From positions 1 to 10,830 of the forward strand of contig CAMJTZ010000054.1 in NCBI GenBank assembly GCA_946408865.1: 10,830 nucleotides of DNA, in the 5' to 3' direction. The DNA comes from an uncultured Clostridia bacterium (GTDB lineage Bacteria > Bacillota_A > Clostridia > Christensenellales > Aristaeellaceae). Under the pieces are notes generated by a model. It ran no database searches and was not told the DNA's origin. It was given only the letters and a program-made list of their open reading frames with translations. The first letter of the stretch is position 1, and each line of letters opens with the position of its first letter. The translations under genes were made by a program, and so were the position numbers. Of the stretch, positions 1 to 7,071 are shown in pieces.

Positions 1-345
1 CTGGAGGATTTCCTCCAGCAGATGCAGAGCATGAAGAAAATGGGCGGCCTCCGCAGCATGATCGGCATGCTTCCGGGCATGAGCGGCAAGGAAATCGACG
101 TGGATGACAACGCCATGAAGAAGCCTGAAGCCATCATCCGCTCCATGACGCCAAAGGAGCGCCGCGACCCCTCCATCCTGAACGCTTCCCGCCGCAAGCG
201 CATTGCTGCCGGTTCCGGAACCACGGTCCAGGATGTCAACACCCTGATCCGCCAGTTTGAGCAGGCCCAGCAGATGATGAAGCAGATGATGGGCGCCAAA
301 GGCCGCAGACGGATGCGTTTCCCCGGCGGAATGCCCGGGATGTAA
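1..345 (+). CDS. ffh: Signal recognition particle protein Ffh, C-terminal part (5' end outside window)
   Basis: Ffh is the GTPase of the signal recognition particle. It binds 4.5S/6S RNA and hydrophobic signal sequences and delivers ribosomes to the membrane through FtsY. The reading frame is open from base 1 (starting LEDFLQQMQSMKKMG), so only the last 114 residues, the methionine-rich M domain, are visible. Diagnostic stretches are MTPKERRDPSILNASRRKRI, which is the conserved RNA-binding segment with the SRRKRIA-type helix, then GSGTTVQDVNTLIRQFEQAQ and a methionine-rich tail (MMKQMMG, ending GGMPGM). The NG GTPase domain lies upstream of the window. An ffh gene directly before rpsP is the usual Firmicutes arrangement. 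The identification is firm. Confidence 0.97.
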   Translation: MEDFLQQMQSMKKMGGLRSMIGMLPGMSGKEIDVDDNAMKKPEAIIRSMTPKERRDPSILNASRRKRIAAGSGTTVQDVNTLIRQFEQAQQMMKQMMGAKGRRRMRFPGGMPGM

Positions 346-350
346 ACCGG

Positions 351-379
351 TTGGACTCATATACACTGACAGGTATATG
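351..379 (+). promoter_or_regulatory. Possible promoter and inverted repeat upstream of rpsP
   Basis: The 80-base gap between ffh and rpsP contains TTGGAC (351-356), a 17-base spacer and TATATG (374-379), a moderate sigma-A-like match. The same stretch holds a 7-bp perfect inverted repeat, CATATAC (358-364) and GTATATG (373-379), with an 8-base loop and followed by TTTTCC. It could be a promoter, a weak AT-rich terminator behind ffh, or chance. The assignment is tentative. Confidence 0.3.
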
Positions 380-425
380 TTTTCCATAGATTATTCTATT
401 CAATCATTTTAAGGAGGATCCCGAA

Positions 426-677
426 ATGTCTGTCAAAATTCGTCTGAAGAGAATGGGTATGAAGAAAAAGCCTTTCTATCGTGTGGTTGTTGCTGATATC
501 CGCAGCCCCCGCGACGGCCGCTTTATCGAAGAGATCGGTTACTATGATCCTATGACCAAGCCCGCCGAAATCAAGGTTGACAACGAGCGTGCGAAATACT
601 GGCTCGGCGTAGGCGCGCAGCCCACCGATACCGTCCGCATTCTGCTGAAGAAGTCCGGTGCCATTGAAGAGAAATAA
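426..677 (+). CDS. rpsP: 30S ribosomal protein S16
   Basis: S16 is a small-subunit ribosomal protein that binds 16S rRNA and stabilises the 5' and central domains during 30S assembly. The 83-residue product has the family's usual length and the characteristic N-terminus [20 protein letters not shown], followed by [22 protein letters not shown] and a C-terminal segment [20 protein letters not shown]. The start is fixed by a strong AAGGAGG at 411-417, eight bases upstream. Its stop codon overlaps by one base an ATG in frame with khpA (TAATG at 675-679). It begins the ribosome-maturation cluster with khpA, rimM and trmD. The identification is firm. Confidence 0.98.
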   Translation: MSVKIRLKRMGMKKKPFYRVVVADIRSPRDGRFIEEIGYYDPMTKPAEIKVDNERAKYWLGVGAQPTDTVRILLKKSGAIEEK

Positions 678-703
678 TGGCTGCTGAGAAAGGATGTACC
701 CCT

Positions 704-931
704 ATGCAGGAACTTCTTACCTTCGTGGCGCAGTCACTGGTAGAGCATCCCGAAGAGGTGCGCGTCACTGAGACCGAAGGCCCCGAAGCCATCATCCTGG
801 AACTGCATGTCGCCGAGGATGACATGGGCAAGGTCATCGGAAAGCAGGGCCGTATAGCCAAGGCGATCCGCGCCGTGGTCAAGGCGGCTACGGCAAAAAA
901 CAGCAAGCCTGTTTTTGTCGAAATCCAGTAA
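704..931 (+). CDS. khpA: KH-domain RNA-binding protein KhpA
   Basis: KhpA is a small single-KH-domain RNA-binding protein. In several Firmicutes it pairs with KhpB/Jag and affects cell-length control and post-transcriptional regulation. The chosen product has 75 residues, beginning MQELLTFVAQSLVEHPEEV, the normal family N-terminus. The KH signature lies at residues 42-50, GKVIGKQGR, with GKQG (46-49) as the RNA-contacting GxxG loop, followed by the helix IAKAIRAVVKAA. An in-frame ATG at 677 overlaps the rpsP stop and would add nine residues (MAAEKGCTP). I prefer 704 because AAAGGA at 688-693 lies ten bases upstream and because the family normally starts there. Translation is probably coupled to rpsP. 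The function is secure as a KH protein; the cellular role in this organism is inferred. Confidence 0.93.
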   Translation: MQELLTFVAQSLVEHPEEVRVTETEGPEAIILELHVAEDDMGKVIGKQGRIAKAIRAVVKAATAKNSKPVFVEIQ

Positions 932-938
932 TATGCTG

Positions 939-974
939 CAGTGCGGGATCCGGGCAGAAACGGATCCCGCACTG
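939..974 (+). terminator. Perfect 14-bp hairpin between khpA and rimM
   Basis: The arms 939-952 (CAGTGCGGGATCCG) and 961-974 (CGGATCCCGCACTG) are exact reverse complements with an 8-base loop. The hairpin starts eight bases after the khpA stop and ends 31 bases before rimM. What follows is TTCATT and then an A-rich run, not a proper U-tract, so it is a poor intrinsic terminator. It may be a partial terminator, an RNA processing or stability element, or a factor-dependent attenuation site. The structure is seen directly; its role is not. Confidence 0.45.
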
Positions 975-1005
975 TTCATTAAAAAAAGAAAAAGGAATCA
1001 GTTCA

Positions 1006-1527
1006 ATGCAGGATTACCTGATGATCGGTACTGTCCTGAAACCGCAGGGTGTACACGGCGAATGCAAAATCAAGCCCTATGCCGCGGATGTGGATCGTTT
1101 TTCCGCATGGAAAACCCTGTATCTGGAAGATCACGGTGCCTATATGCCCGTTCCCCTGAAAACAACCCGGATCCATGAAGGTTTTGTGTATGCGTACCTC
1201 GGAAACTGCACATCCGCAAACGACGCGGAAGCCTATCGCGGCCGGGATCTTTATATTGACCGTGCGCACGCCGCCCCGGCAGAAAACGGTTCTGTCTACA
1301 TTGCCGATCTGATCGGCTGTACCGCCGAGGATGAAAACGGCAATCCCGTCGGCACGCTGACCGATGTGCTTCAGTATGGTTCTGTGGATACCTGGGTTTT
1401 CCGGACTTCATCCGGCACGCTCATGGCGCCGGCGCTGCTTTCTGTCTTTCCGCAGGTGGATCCCGGTACCGGGAAAATCCTTGTCTGCGCCGAAAAGCTC
1501 CGGGAGGTAGCCGTCTATGACAATTGA
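1006..1527 (+). CDS. rimM: 16S rRNA processing / ribosome maturation factor RimM
   Basis: RimM binds ribosomal protein S19 and assists late maturation of the 30S head. The 173-residue product has the usual length. The N-terminal RimM beta-barrel (about residues 4-85) opens with MIGTVLKPQGVHGECKIKPY, the conserved glycine-rich start of the family. A PRC-barrel-type domain follows from about residue 95 (VYIADLIGCTAEDENGNPVG, then VFPQVDPGTGKILV). The ATG has AAAGGA at 991-996, nine bases upstream. The end overlaps trmD by 11 bases, so the two are translationally coupled. The pairing rimM–trmD is strongly conserved in bacteria. The identification is firm. Confidence 0.96.
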   Translation: MQDYLMIGTVLKPQGVHGECKIKPYAADVDRFSAWKTLYLEDHGAYMPVPLKTTRIHEGFVYAYLGNCTSANDAEAYRGRDLYIDRAHAAPAENGSVYIADLIGCTAEDENGNPVGTLTDVLQYGSVDTWVFRTSSGTLMAPALLSVFPQVDPGTGKILVCAEKLREVAVYDN

Positions 1528-2260
1528 GATTCTGACCATCTTTCCGGAGATGTTCAGCAGCGTTCTTTCCGCCAGTATTCTGGGCCGGGCCCGGGAGCAA
1601 GGGCTTCTGGATATCCGCTGTACGGATATCCGCCCCTTTTCGGCGGCGAAACACAAAAACACGGATGACTATCCTTTCGGCGGCGGCGCCGGAATGGTCA
1701 TGATGGCCCAGCCGATCCTGGACGCCATGTCCGCCGCTTCCGCAAGGCTGCCGGGCGCCCGCCGGATCTATCTCGGTCCCCGGGGCCGGAAGCTGACGAC
1801 AGATGTTGCCCGCGAACTGGCGAAGGAAGATTCCCTGATTCTCCTCTGCGGTCATTATGAGGGCGTGGATCAGCGCGCGCTGGACGCCTGTATCGATGAG
1901 GAGATCAGTATCGGCGATTATATCCTGACCGGCGGCGAACTGGCCGCCATGGTGCTGACGGACTGCGTTGCCCGCTTTATTCCCGGCGTCCTCGGCAGTG
2001 CGGACAGTCCGGAGGAGGAATCTTTTTCGGATGGATTGCTTGAATATCCGCAATATACCCGTCCGCGGGATCTGAACGGGATCCCTGTACCGGAAGTGCT
2101 TCTCAACGGAGATCATGCGAAAATCCGGGCCTGGCGCCGCCGCGAAAGTCTCCGCGCCACGCTGCGTTTCCGGCCGGATCTGCTGGAAACCGCCGGACTC
2201 ACAAAAGAGGACCGGAAAATCTTAAAGGAGCTGGAAAACGAATGTTCCTCCGAAAGCTGA
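1517..2260 (+). CDS. trmD: tRNA (guanine-37-N1)-methyltransferase TrmD
   Basis: TrmD methylates N1 of G37, 3' to the anticodon, using S-adenosylmethionine, and so prevents +1 frameshifting at proline and other codons. It is a SPOUT-class trefoil-knot homodimer. The 247-residue product starts MTIEILTIFPEMF and has GGGAGMVMMAQPI, the knot segment LLCGHYEGVDQR (about 109-120) and ISIGDYILTGGE (about 130-141). It also has SFSDGLLEYPQYTRP, in which D172 matches the catalytic aspartate of the family. The start is supported by GGGAGG at 1502-1507 inside the rimM end. The last 19 bases overlap the next gene. The family normally has rplS as a neighbour; here a membrane protein takes that place. Confidence 0.97.
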   Translation: MTIEILTIFPEMFSSVLSASILGRAREQGLLDIRCTDIRPFSAAKHKNTDDYPFGGGAGMVMMAQPILDAMSAASARLPGARRIYLGPRGRKLTTDVARELAKEDSLILLCGHYEGVDQRALDACIDEEISIGDYILTGGELAAMVLTDCVARFIPGVLGSADSPEEESFSDGLLEYPQYTRPRDLNGIPVPEVLLNGDHAKIRAWRRRESLRATLRFRPDLLETAGLTKEDRKILKELENECSSES

Positions 2261-2634
2261 CAGTGATTATGGTTCCCCTGTGTATGCTGCTGCTTCTGTG
2301 CCTGCTGATGCCGCTTCTGTTCTCTCTGGACTGGTTTTTCGGCGGACTGCTCATCGGCCTGCTGCTGGGCGCCCTGCTCAGTCTTCTGCTGCCCCTGGCC
2401 GGTGCCACGCGTCTCCGGGAGCCTTTTGCCTGGCTGCTCTGGATTCCGGCCGCAGTCATTCTGCTGGTTCTCCTGTATCAGTATCTGGCTTCCGTCGGCG
2501 CAGGACAGAATCTGCCTGTTCTCCGGCTGCTGGTGGTCTCCCCCGGCTCCTCCGGCTCCTGGATCATCGCGCTGGAAAGTGCTTTTGCCGCTTATCTTCT
2601 GGCTTTCTCCATCCGTACAGGCCGGGGGATCTGA
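2242..2634 (+). CDS. Small four-helix integral membrane protein of unknown function
   Basis: I do not recognise this gene. The 130-residue product is extremely leucine-rich. It shows four likely membrane helices at about residues 5-27, 31-54, 62-83 and 104-123, with a positively charged MFLRK start and a short basic loop TRLRE between helices 2 and 3. The tail is IRTGRGI. There are no catalytic-looking motifs. AAAGGAG at 2224-2230 lies 11 bases before the ATG, and the gene overlaps trmD by 19 bases, so it is probably translated by coupling. Codon usage resembles the neighbours, with no sign of recent transfer. It could be a membrane partner of the following barstar-like or MBL proteins, but only position suggests this. 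Confidence 0.8.
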   Translation: MFLRKLTVIMVPLCMLLLLCLLMPLLFSLDWFFGGLLIGLLLGALLSLLLPLAGATRLREPFAWLLWIPAAVILLVLLYQYLASVGAGQNLPVLRLLVVSPGSSGSWIIALESAFAAYLLAFSIRTGRGI

Positions 2635-2652
2635 CCGCAGAAAGGATTTTTG

Positions 2653-2910
2653 ATGATGCATACTTTTTTTCTGGATGGTTCCGTCTACGCAACGCCCCGG
2701 GATCTGCATGCGGCGCTGAAATCCATGATGGCCCTGCCGGATTATTACGGAATGAACGCCGACGCGCTGCACGACTGCCTGTCGGACCGTCCGGAACCGG
2801 TCCATCTCCGGATTCTCTCGGCCGGTGAAGGGGATGTAGCCCGGTCCCTGTCCGCGGTCTGCGCGGTCGTCCGCGATCTCGGCGGCACAGTGAAAGAAAT
2901 CAGTCTGTAA
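2653..2910 (+). CDS. Barstar-family (ribonuclease inhibitor-like) protein
   Basis: Barstar is the intracellular inhibitor of the secreted RNase barnase; many bacteria carry relatives whose partners are unknown. The 85-residue product closely follows the barstar pattern: a first beta strand FFLDGSVY, helix 1 TPRDLHAALKSMMALPDYYG, and the signature YYGMNADALHDCL. D37 and D41 align with the barnase-contacting D35 and D39 of barstar, while its W38 position is H40 here. The C-terminus VVRDLGGTVKEISL matches the last helix and strand. ATG codons at 2653 and 2656 and a TTG at 2650 are possible starts; AAAGGA at 2641-2646 favours 2653. No barnase-like gene is visible in the window. The family call is strong; the target is unknown. 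Confidence 0.88.
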   Translation: MMHTFFLDGSVYATPRDLHAALKSMMALPDYYGMNADALHDCLSDRPEPVHLRILSAGEGDVARSLSAVCAVVRDLGGTVKEISL

Positions 2911-2924
2911 AGGAGGCTGGATGG

Positions 2925-3641
2925 ATGAAACTGCATATCCTTGGGGTAAACGGTCCCTTTCCGGAAAGCAGCGGCGCCACTTCGGGTTATCTGCTCGAAG
3001 CGGAGGACACGCTTCTGCAGTTCGACCTGGGCAGCGGTGTCCTTGCGCGTCTGACCGCGCTGATGCCGCCTGAATCCCTCTCCGCGCTGTTTCTGACGCA
3101 CTGGCACTTTGACCATACAGCGGACCTGACCGTGCTCCTCTATCGTCTGGAAGCGTTCGGACAAGTGCTGCAGGTTTATGCGCCAGTGGATGAATCCTCC
3201 GCCATCCGGAAAATCGTTGCAGCTTCCCCCTGTTTCCGTCTGACAGACATAAAACCCGGAGATACGGTTTCCGTCGGTTCCTGCACCGTGCGTGTCGGTG
3301 AAGCCCGTCATCCCGTGCCTGCTGTCGGTTTCCGTGTGGAGGCCGAAGGCCGCGTCTTCGGATTTACCGGTGATACAAACGTGCTTCCTTCCCTTTCGGA
3401 TTTTTACCGGGGTTGTTCCCTGCTGCTGGCGGACGCGCTCTTTCCTTCCGAAAACTGGGCAGAAAACAAGCCGCATCTGTCTGCCGCCCTGGCCGCGGAG
3501 CTGGCTGTTTCCGCCGGTGCGGAGCATCTCGTTCTCACCCATCTGAATCCTGTTTTCCAGCCCCGCCGCCTGCTCCGGGAAGCCCAGGCAGTTCATCCGC
3601 GTGTGAGTCTGGCGTCTCCGGGCTCTGTTTTTGACGTATGA
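2925..3641 (+). CDS. MBL-fold metal-dependent hydrolase (RNase Z-like/YhfI type)
   Basis: This is a 238-residue stand-alone metallo-beta-lactamase-fold protein. It has FDLGSG (33-38) and the metal-binding HxHxDH motif in THWHFDHTADL (H59, H61, D63, H64). Further ligands are a likely H129 in ARHPVPAVG, D150 in FTGDTN and H206 in LTHLNP, so all expected ligands are present. The pattern resembles the RNase Z-like/phosphodiesterase branch, but it is too generic to name a substrate. There is no signal peptide, so it should be cytoplasmic. The start is set by AAAGGAGG (2909-2916), eight bases upstream and overlapping the barstar-like stop. Its stop overlaps the comEC start (ATGA). A nucleic-acid or phosphodiester substrate is plausible but inferred. 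Confidence 0.88.
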   Translation: MKLHILGVNGPFPESSGATSGYLLEAEDTLLQFDLGSGVLARLTALMPPESLSALFLTHWHFDHTADLTVLLYRLEAFGQVLQVYAPVDESSAIRKIVAASPCFRLTDIKPGDTVSVGSCTVRVGEARHPVPAVGFRVEAEGRVFGFTGDTNVLPSLSDFYRGCSLLLADALFPSENWAENKPHLSAALAAELAVSAGAEHLVLTHLNPVFQPRRLLREAQAVHPRVSLASPGSVFDV

Positions 3642-5926
3642 CCGCCCGCCAGCGGGCCTGGCTGCTGCCGCCGGCCGTTCTGTTTCTGATCGCCGGCATT
3701 CTGTTCGGCCGTGGAATGGCGTCACCGCTCTGGCCCTGGCTTGCCTGCCTGCCGGCGGCCGTCGCGGTTGTTTTGCTGCGCGGAAAATATCGTTTTGCCG
3801 CCTGTATGCTCCTGTGCCTGACCCTCGGTGCGGGCGCCGGTCAGACGGCCTGGCATCCGTACCTTCCCCAGGAAATGGATTATGAAGTCCGCGGCGTCAT
3901 CTCCGAAGAAATTACAGAGGGCCGTTTCGGTCAGGTTCGTGTTTTTCTCTCGGACGTATCGCTGAACGGACGTCCGCTATCTTCCGGCGCTTACTGGACC
4001 TTTTACACCGATGAGGAGGATCCTCTCCCCGGGGATTTTGTTCCGGGCCGTGAGGTGTTCTTCCGCGCGTCTCTGTATCATCCGGATCCGGCAGATAACC
4101 CGGACGGTTATAATTTCCGGGAAGAGCTTCTGCGCCGCGGGGTCACCGTCGGCCTCTACGGAAACGGGGATCTCTCCGTCTCCGTTCCGTCCTCCTTCTC
4201 TTTTGCCGGTGCGGCCGCTTCCCTGCGTCACCGTCTGAGCGAAGGACTGATCCGGATGATGGGAGAAGAAGCCGGAGGTTATACCGCGGCCATTCTGCTT
4301 GGAAACCGTTCCATGGTTCCTTCGGAAGACAGGGCGTCTTTTGCCCGGCTGGGAATCGCCCATGTACTGGCTGTCAGCGGCTTTCATACCGGGGTGCTGA
4401 TCTTTCTTCTTTCAGGACTGTTCCGGCTGCTGAAGCTGAAACCGTCTGTCCGCCTCATTCTTTACGCGATTGTCCTGCTGGGTTACTGCGCCCTCTGCGG
4501 CATGAGCCAGCCAGTGCTTCGCGCGTCGCTGCTTCTTCTCCTTACCCTCAGCGGAAAACTCCTGAACCGTCCGCGCGTCGGCCTTCATCTTCTGTGTGCT
4601 GCGGCCATTCTTTTGCTGCTGCTTTCTCCGGTTCAGCTCACCGGCATCTCCTTTCAGCTCACCTTTTGTGCTGTCCTGGGCATCACGCTCATCATGCCTT
4701 ATCTGGATTCTCTGAATCCGTTTTCCGGAAAGATTCTGAAAAAGCTCTGGTCTTCTGCCGCGGTTGTCATCGCTGCGCAGCTGGGCGTTCTGCTTCCGGA
4801 GCTGTATCATTATCAGAAACTGCCGCTTCTGTCTCTGCTGGTCAATCTGCCGGTCAGCCTGTTTGTTTCCGTTCTTCTCAGCCTGGACTGGCTGGTCCTG
4901 TTCCTGATGCCGCTGCCCTTCCTGTGCAGTCTTCCGGCAGCTGCCGCCGCCTTCCTTACAAACGGTTTCGTACAGGTTGTGCGTTCGGTTTCCGCTCTCC
5001 CCGGCATCACGCTCTGGACCCATGCCTCCACCCTCTGGACAGCATTGGGACTGATCCCGGTCTTCTGCGCCCTGTGTACGCTTTTCCGTCCTTCCCTGCG
5101 GTGCAGGCTTTTATGCCTGACTGCCGGGCTTGCGGCCGTCTGCGTTTCCCTGTTTCCCCTTCCGCATCACGGCACGGAGTATATCCAGTTCAGCGTCGGC
5201 AATGCTGATGCGGCAGTGCTCTGGGATCGTGATACGGTCATTGCGATGGATACCGGAACAGATGACGGTGTGCTCAGCGGTTTTCTCCGCCGGAACCGGC
5301 TCACGCCGGATGCGGTAATCCTGACGCATCTGCACACGGATCATGCCGGCGGCCTGCAGTCTCTGCTGGATGATGAAATACCGGTCCCCGTGATTTACCT
5401 GCCCGCCGGTGCGGAAGAACAGCTTGTCGATGCGGATATTCTTTCGCTTCTCGGAATGTTTCGCGCTTCCGGTACAGAAATCAGGGAACTCTCCAGGGGA
5501 GATGTCCTTTCCCTGCCTTCCGGTTCAATGACCGTGCTGTGGCCGGAAGCAGGAAAGACCCGTCCCCGCCAGGACGCAAACAACTATTCCCTTGTCTCTC
5601 TTCTGTCGCTGAAAGGCGTTTCCTTCCTGCAGACCGGGGATGTCAGCGGACCCTATGAAATGTACTCCGCTGTCCCGGCAGATCTGCTGAAAGCGGCGCA
5701 TCACGGTTCGCCGTCTTCAACCGGCGCGGAATACCTCTCCGCCGTAAATCCGGAGACGATTCTGCTGTCCTGCAATAAAGTTTCCAGATTTGAATCCTTC
5801 GCAGAGCGTGCGGTAGGAATCCCTGTCTGGTCCACTGCGCAGCACGGTGCGCTGACCGTTCGTTTCAATGACGGTGCTTTCTCTGTTGTTCCCTTCCTGT
5901 CCGATACTGAGTCCGGAGGTTTCTGA
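3638..5926 (+). CDS. comEC: DNA internalization / competence protein ComEC (Rec2)
   Basis: ComEC is the membrane channel that passes single-stranded DNA into the cell during transformation. The 762-residue product has the full architecture. Membrane segments lie near residues 8-24, 31-47 and 53-68, followed by an N-terminal DUF4131/OB-like domain to about 190. The Competence domain of many helices spans about 210-490 and contains the diagnostic LAVSGFHTG (about 244-252). A C-terminal MBL domain runs from about 515, with THLHTDHAGGL (H564, H566, D568, H569), QTGD (665-668) and AAHHGS (H688, H689). No Shine-Dalgarno is evident; the ATG overlaps the previous stop by four bases, so translation is probably coupled. 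Length and motifs suggest an intact gene. No other competence gene is in the window. Confidence 0.95.
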   Translation: MTARQRAWLLPPAVLFLIAGILFGRGMASPLWPWLACLPAAVAVVLLRGKYRFAACMLLCLTLGAGAGQTAWHPYLPQEMDYEVRGVISEEITEGRFGQVRVFLSDVSLNGRPLSSGAYWTFYTDEEDPLPGDFVPGREVFFRASLYHPDPADNPDGYNFREELLRRGVTVGLYGNGDLSVSVPSSFSFAGAAASLRHRLSEGLIRMMGEEAGGYTAAILLGNRSMVPSEDRASFARLGIAHVLAVSGFHTGVLIFLLSGLFRLLKLKPSVRLILYAIVLLGYCALCGMSQPVLRASLLLLLTLSGKLLNRPRVGLHLLCAAAILLLLLSPVQLTGISFQLTFCAVLGITLIMPYLDSLNPFSGKILKKLWSSAAVVIAAQLGVLLPELYHYQKLPLLSLLVNLPVSLFVSVLLSLDWLVLFLMPLPFLCSLPAAAAAFLTNGFVQVVRSVSALPGITLWTHASTLWTALGLIPVFCALCTLFRPSLRCRLLCLTAGLAAVCVSLFPLPHHGTEYIQFSVGNADAAVLWDRDTVIAMDTGTDDGVLSGFLRRNRLTPDAVILTHLHTDHAGGLQSLLDDEIPVPVIYLPAGAEEQLVDADILSLLGMFRASGTEIRELSRGDVLSLPSGSMTVLWPEAGKTRPRQDANNYSLVSLLSLKGVSFLQTGDVSGPYEMYSAVPADLLKAAHHGSPSSTGAEYLSAVNPETILLSCNKVSRFESFAERAVGIPVWSTAQHGALTVRFNDGAFSVVPFLSDTESGGF

Positions 5927-5928
5927 TC

Positions 5929-6942
5929 ATGGATCGTAAGGATTTTGAAAAACTGCTCGCCCAAAACAAGCTTCCTTCTGTCCTTCTCTTTGAAGGCGAG
6001 GAAGAGCATCTGAAACAGACAGCCCTGGAAGAACTGTACCGGAAAAACCTGCCCGACGGTCTCGAAGAGATGAACCGGACTCTGCTCGATGCGCCGGAAA
6101 CGGATCAGATCATCTCCGCGGCTGAAACGCTTCCCTTTATGGCGGACCGCCGGATCATTGTTGTCCGGAATCATCCGGCGCTCACTGGCCGCGCCGAAGC
6201 CGATGACCGCCTCGCAGAGTATCTTCCGTCTGTTCCTTCTTCTGCTGTCGTCGTTTTTTATTGTACCCAGAAACCGGACGGGCGGAAAAAACTGTATACT
6301 GTCATCAAAAAACTGAATGGCGTTGTGGTTTTCTCGCCGCTGCGGGACCGGGAGCTGACCGGTTTCATCATTTCAGCTTTTAAAGAGCAGGGCAAGATTT
6401 GCGACGAACGCACTGCCGATTTGCTGGTCTTTACCTGCGGAAGCGATACCGGCCTGCTTCTGACGGAGATCGCCAAAATTGCCGCGCATGCAGGGGATTC
6501 TCCTTCGGTCGGTCCGGATTCTGTCCGCGCGGTTGCCACGCCTTCCGCGGAATGTACGGTCTTCCAGATGGTCGACGCTGTCGTTTCCGGCCAGAGCACG
6601 CTGGCCTTCAGGCTGCTGCGCAATCAGCTGCTGGCCGGTACGGAACGCGTCTATATGCTGTCCATGCTCCTGCGTCAGTTCCGCCTTCTTCAGCATGTTA
6701 AAATCATGCAGTATGAGAAAAAATCTGCTGCGGAAATCCGTACGGCGCTTGGCGTTCCTCCCTTTGCGGTGGACCAGTATATCCGTCAGGCCTCCCAGTG
6801 GAGCAACGGCCAGGTTAAAAGCGCAGTCAACATCTGCTTTGAGGCAGAGTATGGAATCAAATCCGGACGTTTTTCACAGGAAGGCGCTCTGGAAGCTGCC
6901 ATGCTCCGGCTGCTGACGCTCCGTATGCCGCAGGAAGCATAA
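5929..6942 (+). CDS. holA: DNA polymerase III subunit delta
   Basis: The delta subunit opens the beta sliding clamp as part of the clamp loader (with delta' and DnaX). The 337-residue product has the usual length. It starts with MDRKDFEKLLAQNKLPSVLLFEGEEE, where LLFEGEEE (19-26) replaces a Walker A, as expected for delta, which does not bind ATP. AAETLPFMADRRIIVVRN (about 64-81) is a highly typical clamp-contact region. The C-terminal helical collar includes VFQMVDAVVSGQ and VYMLSMLLRQFRLLQHVK. GGAGGT at 5915-5920 lies eight bases before the ATG, and the comEC stop is three bases upstream. comEC–holA adjacency is common in Firmicutes. It appears to end the long operon. Confidence 0.94.
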   Translation: MDRKDFEKLLAQNKLPSVLLFEGEEEHLKQTALEELYRKNLPDGLEEMNRTLLDAPETDQIISAAETLPFMADRRIIVVRNHPALTGRAEADDRLAEYLPSVPSSAVVVFYCTQKPDGRKKLYTVIKKLNGVVVFSPLRDRELTGFIISAFKEQGKICDERTADLLVFTCGSDTGLLLTEIAKIAAHAGDSPSVGPDSVRAVATPSAECTVFQMVDAVVSGQSTLAFRLLRNQLLAGTERVYMLSMLLRQFRLLQHVKIMQYEKKSAAEIRTALGVPPFAVDQYIRQASQWSNGQVKSAVNICFEAEYGIKSGRFSQEGALEAAMLRLLTLRMPQEA

Positions 6943-6985
6943 ATCCGCCCCGGTCTCCGCGGATCTGCCGCTCTCCGTTTTGAAT

Positions 6986-7014
6986 TTGTGTTTCAGCTTG
7001 ATCTGTGATACAAT
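6986..7014 (+). promoter_or_regulatory. Promoter for the secreted-protein gene (extended -10)
   Basis: TTGTGT (6986-6991), a 17-base spacer and TACAAT (7009-7014) form a sigma-A-type promoter. TG at 7006-7007 adds an extended -10. Transcription would start near 7021, giving a leader of about 50 bases. The 129-base gap after holA holds no convincing terminator. Confidence 0.6.
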
Positions 7015-7071
7015 ATATAGGAATTTTGCCACTGTTTTTCTGTACAGCGGTCCCTCAAGGGAGGTTTAATG

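Noticed and set aside
1421..2116. Minus-strand open frame opposite trmD
   Set aside because: TrmD on the + strand is certain; the antisense product shows no family features.
2745..3725. Long minus-strand open frame (326 codons) across the barstar-like, MBL and comEC starts
   Set aside because: It crosses three convincing + strand genes, has arginine/glutamine-rich low-quality sequence and no domain pattern.
7051..7062. Four-base-pair hairpin (TCCC with GGGA) overlapping the ribosome binding site of the secreted-protein gene
   Set aside because: It is too short to call a regulatory switch; such pairs arise easily beside a GGGAGG site.
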